The translations under genes and the position numbers were made by a program. A DNA stretch of 41,719 nt, taken from NCBI GenBank assembly GCA_030525705.1, contig JAUNEE010000008.1, positions 1 to 41,719 of the forward strand, given 5' to 3'. Below the pieces are notes generated by a model, which saw nothing but the letters and a program-made list of their open reading frames with translations, had not been told where the DNA came from and did no database searches. Source of the DNA: Moraxella sp. Lineage in GTDB: Bacteria; Pseudomonadota; Gammaproteobacteria; Pseudomonadales; Moraxellaceae. Shown here piece after piece: positions 35,692-41,719 of the stretch (positions are counted from its first letter, which is position 1; every line of letters starts with the position of its first letter).

Positions 35692-37080
35692 TCATTCCTT
35701 GTCTTGATGATTGCTGGGATTGTCCAGCCATTCGGTCAGATAGTGGATACTTACCCCGCCCGCCATAAACATCTCATCAAAAAACATCGCCTCATGCAGG
35801 GCTTTATTGGTTAAAATCCCTTGCACTTCAAGCTCACTTAAGGCGGCACGCATTTTTTTTATCGCCAAATCACGTGTGGGCGCATGGACGCACAGCTTAG
35901 CCACCAAGCTGTCATAATACGGCGGCACGTCACAGCCCGTATAAAGATGACTATCCACTCGCACGCCATGTCCTGCAGGCAAATGACAATAACTCACCCG
36001 CCCCGCCGATGGCAAAAGCGTAAACGGATGCTCGGCATTGATACGGCACTCAAAGGCATGACCCGACAGTGTCACCGCCTCTTGACGAAGACTTAAAGGC
36101 AGACCTGCCGCCACTTTTATCTGCTCAGCAATCAGGTTTACCCCCGTCACAAGCTCAGTCACAGGATGTTCCACCTGAATCCGTGTATTCATCTCAATGA
36201 AGAAAAATTCCCCATTTTCATACAAAAATTCAAACGTCCCCACACCACGGTATCCCATATCCAAGCACGCTTGCACACACGCCTGCCCGATTTTTTGGCG
36301 TGCCGCTTCATCGATAAATGGGGCAGGTGCTTCCTCGATGACTTTCTGATGGCGTCGCTGCATGGAGCAGTCCCGCTCACCCAAATGTACGGCATTGCCA
36401 TGCTCATCAGCAATCACCTGAATCTCAATGTGCCTTGGGTTTTTTAAATAACGCTCCATATAAACCACGCCATTACCAAAGGCACTCATCGCCTCTTGCC
36501 GTGTGGTTGCCACCGCCGAAAGCAGTGCGTCCATGGTCTCAACCACTCGCATACCACGTCCGCCGCCGCCGCCTGCCGCCTTGATAATCACTGGTAGCCC
36601 CACCGCTTCTGTGATGGCAAGAAGCTTTTTTTCATACTCAGGGTCACTCTCATCGGGCAAAGCACCTTCAGAACCAGGCACGCACGGCACACCCGAGGCA
36701 ATCATCGCCTGCTTCGCTGCCACCTTATCCCCCATGGTACGGATATTTTGTGCTGTCGGACCGATAAACACAAAGCCCTGCTCCGCCACAAACTGTGCAA
36801 ATTGTGCATTTTCTGACAAGAAGCCATAACCAGGGTGAATGGCGTCCGCCCCTGTCATTTCTGCGGCCGCCAAAATCGCCTGCTGGTTTAGATAACTGTC
36901 TGTTGGCAAGCGACTGCCGATACACACCGTCTCATCTGCCAGCCGCACCGGCAAACTGTCCTTATCCGCCTCTGAATGCACCAACACAGAACTAACGCCC
37001 AGCTCACGGCATGCACGGATAATCCGCAAGGCAATCTCGCCACGATTGGCGATAAGAATTTTTTTAAATGGCACTGTCAT
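35692..37080 (-). CDS. accC: Biotin carboxylase (AccC-like) in the 5-oxoproline operon
   Basis: 462-aa ATP-grasp enzyme that carboxylates the biotin on a BCCP. It has the start [33 protein letters not shown], the glycine-rich ATP loop [26 protein letters not shown], and [16 protein letters not shown] with catalytic residues. Length is that of AccC. It follows accB by 15 bases and touches pxpB. It may be the housekeeping acetyl-CoA carboxylase subunit or a dedicated paralogue serving a PxpBC-linked reaction. The window cannot decide which; the tight linkage favours a dedicated role. Confidence 0.93.
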   Translation of the reverse strand: MTVPFKKILIANRGEIALRIIRACRELGVSSVLVHSEADKDSLPVRLADETVCIGSRLPTDSYLNQQAILAAAEMTGADAIHPGYGFLSENAQFAQFVAEQGFVFIGPTAQNIRTMGDKVAAKQAMIASGVPCVPGSEGALPDESDPEYEKKLLAITEAVGLPVIIKAAGGGGGRGMRVVETMDALLSAVATTRQEAMSAFGNGVVYMERYLKNPRHIEIQVIADEHGNAVHLGERDCSMQRRHQKVIEEAPAPFIDEAARQKIGQACVQACLDMGYRGVGTFEFLYENGEFFFIEMNTRIQVEHPVTELVTGVNLIAEQIKVAAGLPLSLRQEAVTLSGHAFECRINAEHPFTLLPSAGRVSYCHLPAGHGVRVDSHLYTGCDVPPYYDSLVAKLCVHAPTRDLAIKKMRAALSELEVQGILTNKALHEAMFFDEMFMAGGVSIHYLTEWLDNPSNHQDKE

Positions 37081-37095
37081 ACTCTCTCCCTAAAA

Positions 37096-37548
37096 TCACA
37101 CCAGCACAAATAAAGGCGTGTCTGCTTCAACCATCTCGCCCTCGGTCACCAAAATCGCCTGCACCGTACCTGCTTTGCCAGCCTTGACTTCATGCATAAT
37201 TTTCATCGCCTCCACGATGCACAAGGTGTCCCCCTCTTGCACCTGATGACCCACCTCGGTAAAATTCGGCATACTGGGCGAGGATTTGCGATAAAACGTC
37301 CCAAACATCGGCGATAAAATCTGATGACCCTCATCGCCTTTTATCGCCTCTACCACGCTCTCTTTTACCGCCTCTGGCACACCCTCAGCCTTATCAGCAG
37401 GCACAGACTGGGACAAAGAAGCAGAACACGCCTCGCCCGATTTGACAATTTTTATACTTTTTTCCCCTTCTTGTATTTCCAAGGCGTGAATCTTCGCAGC
37501 ATCCACCAACGCCATCACACGGGCAAGGTAATCAAAATCAATATTCAT
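37096..37548 (-). CDS. accB: Biotin carboxyl carrier protein (AccB-like), biotinylatable
   Basis: 150-aa carrier with an N-terminal helix-strand segment, a charged Ala/Val linker (about 40-75), and a C-terminal biotinyl domain beginning ILSPMFGTFYRKSSP. The biotinylation site is Lys116 in EAMKIM. It is the first gene of the operon; the ATG is preceded by AAGGA, and a TATAAT (37597-37602, minus) lies about 50 bases upstream. Sequence around the site (KIMHEVKAGKAG) departs somewhat from typical gammaproteobacterial AccB, in keeping with a specialised paralogue. Confidence 0.92.
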   Translation of the reverse strand: MNIDFDYLARVMALVDAAKIHALEIQEGEKSIKIVKSGEACSASLSQSVPADKAEGVPEAVKESVVEAIKGDEGHQILSPMFGTFYRKSSPSMPNFTEVGHQVQEGDTLCIVEAMKIMHEVKAGKAGTVQAILVTEGEMVEADTPLFVLV

Positions 37549-37596
37549 AAGCGTCCTTTTTTACATTCACTCGGCAATCATCACAAAAAAATAACG

Positions 37597-37602
37597 ATTA
37601 TA
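37597..37602 (-). promoter_or_regulatory. -10 box of the accBC-pxp operon
   Basis: TATAAT on the minus strand about 50 bases before the accB ATG, in AT-rich sequence. No good -35 at standard spacing. Confidence 0.35.
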
Positions 37603-37653
37603 TAACAACTTAATACATTTGCATAGAACAAAAAAGCCGCAATCCACCCACAA

Positions 37654-37679
37654 AAAAAGCGTACCCCTGTACGCTTTTT
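37654..37679 (-). terminator. Intrinsic terminator of rdgB
   Basis: AAAAAGCGTAC (37654-37664) pairs with GTACGCTTTTT (37669-37679) around a 4-base loop, 13 bases beyond the rdgB stop, with A/T tracts for termination. Confidence 0.82.
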
Positions 37680-37692
37680 ATATCAAAGAGAC

Positions 37693-38316
37693 TCACATTG
37701 TCGCCTGTAACTGCTGTAGCAGACTTATCATCGCCCGTCCCCGATGGCTAATGGCATTTTTTTCACTTTTTTCTAATTGTGCCGAAGTTTTGTTCAGCTT
37801 GGGCAGCCAAAATAGAGGGTCATAGCCAAAGCCATTGTCCCCCATCGGCTCTTTTAAAATCTGTCCACGCCACAAGCCTTGTGCGATGATAGGCAAAGGG
37901 TCGTCCTTGTGGCGAACAAAGGCAAGCACACAAACAAAAAACGCTTCCACCGTCTCACCCTTATCAAAATATGGCTGTAATTTTTTTAATAAAGTTTGGT
38001 TATTGGCAAAATCATCACCCTTTTCGCCCACGCCATTTAAGCTGGCATAGCGAGCCGAATAAATGCCCGGAAAATTACCCAAAACAGGCACACAAAGTCC
38101 GCTATCGTCTGCTATCGCAGGCAGTCCGCTCTTATCACTTGCGTGGCGAGCCTTAATTAGGGCATTTTCTATAAACGATAATCCTGTTTCATCGGCATCA
38201 GCGATATTCAATTCGCCTTGTGGGATAATTTTTAAATTTAAATTGGCAGTGTCAAATAGACTTTGAAATTCGGCTAATTTACCTTTATTATTACTGGCTA
38301 GGATAAGTTGTTTCAT
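37693..38316 (-). CDS. rdgB: dITP/XTP pyrophosphatase (RdgB/HAM1)
   Basis: 207-aa house-cleaning enzyme that hydrolyses dITP, XTP and related non-canonical nucleotides. It has the start LILASNNKGKLAEFQ, DETGLSFIENALIKARHAS, AIADDSGLCV with metal-binding Asp residues, and the C-terminal GFGYDPLFWLP and SHRGRA motifs. The ATG at 38316 is chosen over a longer in-frame start at 38397 because it gives the conserved N-terminus; the longer start would read through a palindromic repeat. The gene is alone, with its own terminator. Confidence 0.95.
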   Translation of the reverse strand: MKQLILASNNKGKLAEFQSLFDTANLNLKIIPQGELNIADADETGLSFIENALIKARHASDKSGLPAIADDSGLCVPVLGNFPGIYSARYASLNGVGEKGDDFANNQTLLKKLQPYFDKGETVEAFFVCVLAFVRHKDDPLPIIAQGLWRGQILKEPMGDNGFGYDPLFWLPKLNKTSAQLEKSEKNAISHRGRAMISLLQQLQATM

Positions 38317-38340
38317 TTTTAATTCCAAATAAATAATAAG

Positions 38341-38403
38341 TAAGGTGCGTATTACGCACCATTTTTGGCTAAGTCTTTTTATGGGTGCGTAATGCACACC
38401 TTA
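38341..38403. repeat. Paired palindromic (REP/MITE-like) element
   Basis: A 20-base arm at 38341-38360 and its inverted copy at 38384-38403 match at about 18 of 20 positions around a 23-base AT-rich spacer. Each arm is itself near-palindromic (GGTGCGTA-T-TACGCACC type). GGTGCGT/ACGCACC repeats of this kind occur as dispersed short elements in many bacterial genomes. It lies between galE and rdgB, at the point where base composition changes. Confidence 0.6.
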
Positions 38404-38422
38404 CAGTTTACATTTTTAAAAA

Positions 38423-39451
38423 CTATTGATAGCCCTTTGGATTATTAGATTGCCAACGCCAAGTATCTACGCACGCTCGTTCAATATCAAACTCAGCCGT
38501 CCAATTTAATACCTGTTTGGCTTTATCGCAAGACGCATAACAACTGGCAATATCGCCCGCTCGTCTTGGGGCAATCACATAAGGCACAGTTTGTCCTGTA
38601 TTTTTAATAAAGGCATTCACAAGTTCCAATACGCTTGTGCCATTACCAGTTCCCAAATTTATTGGCTCAAATCCAATAACTTTATTCTCATTGTCGCAAT
38701 TCACCAAATATTCTAATGCCTTTAAATGCCCCTTTGCCAAATCCACGACATGAATATAATCACGCACCCCTGTACCATCAACAGTATCATAATCATTGCC
38801 AAATACCGAGAGTTTTTCTAATTTTCCCACCGCCACTTGGCTGATATAGGGCATTAAATTATTGGGAATATCGCTTGGGTCTTCGCCAATCGTCCCTGTT
38901 TCATACGCCCCAATTGGATTAAAATATCTTAGGCTAATGGCATTAAATTCGGAGGATTTACATAAATCCTCCAAAATATATTCTACCGTGAGTTTGCTTT
39001 GTCCATAAGGGTTAGTACAACTTCTTTTTGCACTTTCAATAATTGGCAAAGTTTCTGGGTCGCCATAGACCGTTGCCGATGACGAAAACACAAAGTTTTT
39101 AACCTTAAATTCATTCATTACTTCTAATAAATTTAAAGTGCCAGCGACATTATTTTGATAATATTTAATTGGCTTAGCAACACTTTCGCCAACCGCTTTT
39201 AATCCTGCAAAATGAATGACCGCAAAAAAATCATTATCATTAAAGACTTGTTTTAATAAGTCTTTATCAAGCACATCCCCTTTGATAAACGATATTTTTT
39301 GATTTACAATTTGCTCCACCCGATGAAGGGCAATGGAGCTAGAATTAGACAAATTATCATACACCACAGGATTAAAACCTGCTTTGACAAGCTCAATTAA
39401 AGTATGCGAGCCGATATAACCCGCTCCGCCCGTTACAAGAATATTTTTCAT
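38423..39451 (-). CDS. galE: UDP-glucose 4-epimerase (GalE)
   Basis: 342-aa short-chain dehydrogenase-type epimerase interconverting UDP-glucose and UDP-galactose (possibly also the N-acetyl forms) for surface glycan synthesis. The NAD motif is TGGAGYIGSH (7-16). HFAGLKAVGES, the catalytic SSSATVYG with Ser/Thr and NPYGQSKL (YxxxK), and the SLRYFNPIGA segment are all present. It is the last gene of a minus-strand run pgi-fic-ugd-like-galE, 36 bases after the ugd-like gene. Codon use is AT-rich compared with the rest of the window. Confidence 0.95.
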   Translation of the reverse strand: MKNILVTGGAGYIGSHTLIELVKAGFNPVVYDNLSNSSSIALHRVEQIVNQKISFIKGDVLDKDLLKQVFNDNDFFAVIHFAGLKAVGESVAKPIKYYQNNVAGTLNLLEVMNEFKVKNFVFSSSATVYGDPETLPIIESAKRSCTNPYGQSKLTVEYILEDLCKSSEFNAISLRYFNPIGAYETGTIGEDPSDIPNNLMPYISQVAVGKLEKLSVFGNDYDTVDGTGVRDYIHVVDLAKGHLKALEYLVNCDNENKVIGFEPINLGTGNGTSVLELVNAFIKNTGQTVPYVIAPRRAGDIASCYASCDKAKQVLNWTAEFDIERACVDTWRWQSNNPKGYQ

Positions 39452-39487
39452 ATTTTTTACCTTTTTTAAAATTTAAATTTTAAAGAT

Positions 39488-40726
39488 TTAACCATTAAAA
39501 CAATTAACACCAATCCCAAAATACTCGCCTTTATACCCAGCAATTTCATCAGCACTGAATAAATTTTTGCCATCAAAAATAGGTAGGGCAACTTGATTTA
39601 ATTCATCAAGGTTAATTTTTTCATTTTCCGCCCAATTTAAAATAAATAAGGCGTGGGCGTTATTAAGATTATCATAAGGCGAATGGGTTAATTCAAATAA
39701 AGGGTTGTCACCATACAGTCCCTTTAATTCATTGGTGGTATTCACCGCATAGACAATCGTTTTAATTTGATATGGCCAACAAAGTGCCAATAATTGATGA
39801 ATAGCACTCCCTATTGTTAAACCAACACCCACACGATAACCCGCCCCCCAAATCACCACCGTTTTATTGTCAATAAAGCCATTAAAATATTGCCAAAACT
39901 TTCTAAAAATTAGCTCTTTTTGGTCGTTATTGACATCAATCACCGATTTTAACAGGGCGGTATCTACTTGATTGGCGTTAAATTTATTCAATAAATGTGT
40001 CAATTCATTGGGCAAAGTTTTGCCACCAAAACCCCACCCCGCCTTTAAATAGTCTTTGCCAATACGTTTGTCCATTCCCATAATGGTTTGTACTTGATGA
40101 ATGTTAATGTTTTCGCTATCAGCAAGGCGTGCCATTTCATTGATAAAGGATAGCCGTGTGGCAAGCATTCCCATAATGCTGGCACGGGCAAATTCAATGG
40201 TTTTAATATCGACAAAATACTGTTTGTCGCTATTTTTGATTAAGGACAATAAAATTTCTGACTTAGCAAAACTGTCCTTAACTTTTTCGCCAATCAATAA
40301 CAACTCAATATTAAAAAAGGCATTAAAATTATTACCGTCTTTTAAAAAATTAAACGGCACATAATAGACCCAATTTGTCGCTAGTTGATTTGCAAAATTA
40401 GCAAAAAAGTTTAAGGATTTTGCTCCGCTTAATAGCACTTGTGAGCTTGGAGTTAATTCAAGGGCAATATCGTTATTATCATTATTTTCATCAAAAAATA
40501 GCCAATAATGCGTAAGACTTTTTAGTTCATCTTTAAGCAAAATTTTGTTATCCGAAACATATAAATGCCACAATAACAATAATTGACGGTCAAATTGATA
40601 AGTATTTAAAATCTCATCAATTTGTCTTTGACTTGCCAAAACAGAGACTTGCCAATCACTGCTTGCCAAAAAAATGGCGGTGTTGATACTCTCGTGGTTA
40701 ATACCAATTAGTCCGATTTGTTTCAT
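39488..40726 (-). CDS. UDP-glucose/GDP-mannose dehydrogenase-like protein, probably inactive
   Basis: 412-aa protein with overall UDP-sugar dehydrogenase architecture. The middle segment LATRLSFINEMARLAD ... MGMDKRIGKDYLKAGWGFGG is clearly that of the family, and a C-terminal Rossmann-like domain has VIWGAGYRVG. Key residues are lost. The N-terminal GxGxxG reads GINHES (8-13). The catalytic Cys in GGSCFPKD is replaced (GGKTLPNE, Thr237). The positions of the catalytic Lys and Asn before FLA are Arg181 and Met185. It therefore looks like a pseudoenzyme, or an enzyme that has changed function. It lies 10 bases after the fic gene and 36 before galE. Confidence 0.8.
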   Translation of the reverse strand: MKQIGLIGINHESINTAIFLASSDWQVSVLASQRQIDEILNTYQFDRQLLLLWHLYVSDNKILLKDELKSLTHYWLFFDENNDNNDIALELTPSSQVLLSGAKSLNFFANFANQLATNWVYYVPFNFLKDGNNFNAFFNIELLLIGEKVKDSFAKSEILLSLIKNSDKQYFVDIKTIEFARASIMGMLATRLSFINEMARLADSENINIHQVQTIMGMDKRIGKDYLKAGWGFGGKTLPNELTHLLNKFNANQVDTALLKSVIDVNNDQKELIFRKFWQYFNGFIDNKTVVIWGAGYRVGVGLTIGSAIHQLLALCWPYQIKTIVYAVNTTNELKGLYGDNPLFELTHSPYDNLNNAHALFILNWAENEKINLDELNQVALPIFDGKNLFSADEIAGYKGEYFGIGVNCFNG

Positions 40727-40736
40727 TTTTTATTCC

Positions 40737-41423
40737 TTAAACTGTCATGCCAAAAATACAATGATGATAAATAAAATTCACCAATTCATCGCCATCGCCA
40801 CTTTGATAAAAGTTAGATAATTTCATATTAAATTCATCAAAATTATGCTCATCAATTTCAATTAAGCCACAACCATAATTTATCATCAGACTATTGGCAA
40901 ATAAAATGGCAGTGCGTTTATTGCCGTCCCAAAATAATTGGTTTCTCATCATAAATAACATTATCAAAATGGCTTTGTGGGTATGGCTAATGTTATCATC
41001 AAAACTTAACAAAAATTCATTAATTTGATTTTCATTGACAGGATTGGGTTCGTGGCGTTCGCCATTATACAAAGTAACACCAACTTTACCTGTGCGTAAA
41101 TTGCCAGCATCTAAGGCATCATAAATGGCGACAATGCTGTTTATTTTTTTCATCAATACCAAATCAAAACAGATGGCATTATTGATATTGTTTTTTAGAT
41201 AATGAAAAATATAATCAAAGCCCCTTTTTAAGGCAATAATCACGCCAATATCATCGGGTGATACGCCAATATCATTGCGATTTTGCAAAATCTTTTCGGT
41301 TTGTAAAAGTGTGGTTTTGCAATTTTCAAAACGGCTAATATGGTACACTTGTGAAACCAAGCGTTTTTTTGCCAAAAAAATAGTTTGGTCAAGGGTTAAT
41401 TGGTATTTGTTTGGATATTTCAT
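40737..41423 (-). CDS. Fic-family protein with altered catalytic motif
   Basis: 228-aa protein of the Fic (AMP-transferase) superfamily. The core motif reads QLFWDGNKRTA (162-172), matching HxFx(D)GN(K/G)R except that the catalytic His is Gln162. Upstream, SRFENCKTTLLQTEKIL (30-46) resembles the N-terminal inhibitory helix with Glu33. LRTGKVGV and HEPNPV (109-129) match the region before the Fic core. With the His lost, canonical AMPylation is unlikely. It starts 12 bases after the pgi stop and is co-directional with the sugar genes. AT-rich, as are its neighbours. Confidence 0.8.
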   Translation of the reverse strand: MKYPNKYQLTLDQTIFLAKKRLVSQVYHISRFENCKTTLLQTEKILQNRNDIGVSPDDIGVIIALKRGFDYIFHYLKNNINNAICFDLVLMKKINSIVAIYDALDAGNLRTGKVGVTLYNGERHEPNPVNENQINEFLLSFDDNISHTHKAILIMLFMMRNQLFWDGNKRTAILFANSLMINYGCGLIEIDEHNFDEFNMKLSNFYQSGDGDELVNFIYHHCIFGMTV

Positions 41424-41435
41424 AACTTTGTCATT

Positions 41436-41719
41436 TTAATTGTTTTGGCTTTTAAATTCACCAATCACTTTTAATAAATTATCCGTAGAACTGTCAAACT
41501 CGCCCGGCCCGCCATTTAACACCCCAAACACACTGTCCGCCATTACTTTACCGACTTCCACGCCCCATTGGTCAAAGGGGTTGATGCCCCATATCACACT
41601 CATTACAAAGACTTTATGTTCATACAAAGCGATGAGCGAACCCAAAGTTTTGGGCGACAGGGCAGTCAAAAGCAGTGTGGTGGAGGGCTGATTGCCACGA
41701 TATTGTTTAAACTGGCTAA
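41436..41719 (-). CDS. pgi: Glucose-6-phosphate isomerase, C-terminal end (cut by window edge)
   Basis: The last ~94 codons of Pgi, which interconverts glucose-6-phosphate and fructose-6-phosphate. The open frame from the window edge reads [13 protein letters not shown] then [19 protein letters not shown], followed by [15 protein letters not shown]; the last two stretches are invariant features of the Pgi C-terminus, including the catalytic Lys at the end of GVEVGK. The rest of the gene lies beyond base 41719. A pgi next to ugd and galE genes is typical of surface polysaccharide loci in Moraxellaceae. Confidence 0.95.
   Translation of the reverse strand, partial: SQFKQYRGNQPSTTLLLTALSPKTLGSLIALYEHKVFVMSVIWGINPFDQWGVEVGKVMADSVFGVLNGGPGEFDSSTDNLLKVIGEFKSQNN

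Overview
This window looks like chromosomal DNA of a gammaproteobacterium of the family Moraxellaceae, most likely the genus Moraxella. That placement is an inference from gene content and protein style: a kpsMTEDCS capsule-export block, a Slam-type surface-lipoprotein translocator, a pgi/ugd-like/galE group, and the gene pairs cysM-exonuclease and coaD-ferredoxin. No rRNA, tRNA or CRISPR array is visible. Most genes are core metabolism or housekeeping, with several accessory islets between them.

Layout. 1-5 kb: C-terminally cut lepA and a BarA/GacS-type hybrid histidine kinase, both on the minus strand. 5.2-6.9 kb: cysM and a PolB-like 3'-5' exonuclease, overlapping by 4 bases. 7.0-15.7 kb: a plus-strand run kpsM-kpsT-kpsE-kpsD-kpsC-kpsS-coaD-ferredoxin. 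It holds the complete ABC export machinery and poly-Kdo linker synthesis for a group 2 type capsule, but no capsule-repeat synthesis genes. 15.8-16.9 kb: a DUF475/TerC-like membrane protein. 17.0-19.8 kb: a surface-lipoprotein islet with a small secreted protein, a TbpB-like lipoprotein and its probable translocator Slam. 19.8-20.9 kb: two small unknown genes.

20.9-28.5 kb (minus strand): fadB and fadA with a PIN-domain toxin-antitoxin pair lodged between them, then tig-clpP-clpX. 28.7-31.4 kb: an unrecognised, roughly mirror-symmetric cluster. Two small secreted proteins share a CxxC tail (EICRQC), and between them lie three paralogous small membrane proteins. This is my best candidate for an undescribed system. 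31.6-37.6 kb (minus strand): a compact 5-oxoproline operon, accB-accC-pxpB-pxpC-pxpA-NRAMP-like transporter-BCCP-like protein. It contains all parts of a split urea-carboxylase-like biotin enzyme plus a carrier-like protein without the biotinyl lysine. 37.7-38.3 kb: rdgB. 38.4-41.7 kb (minus strand, visibly more AT-rich): pgi (cut), a Fic protein, a UDP-sugar-dehydrogenase-like protein and galE. The Fic and dehydrogenase proteins lack their family's catalytic residues. A paired palindromic repeat sits at the composition boundary.

How the genes work together. Kps proteins export a lipid-linked capsule, Slam displays a surface lipoprotein, and pgi/galE feed sugar nucleotides to surface glycans, so much of the window concerns the cell envelope. 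FadBA and the Pxp/Acc operon serve carbon salvage. Trigger factor and ClpXP form a protein quality-control block. Several promoters appear to be extended -10 (TGnTATAAT-like) without a good -35 box.
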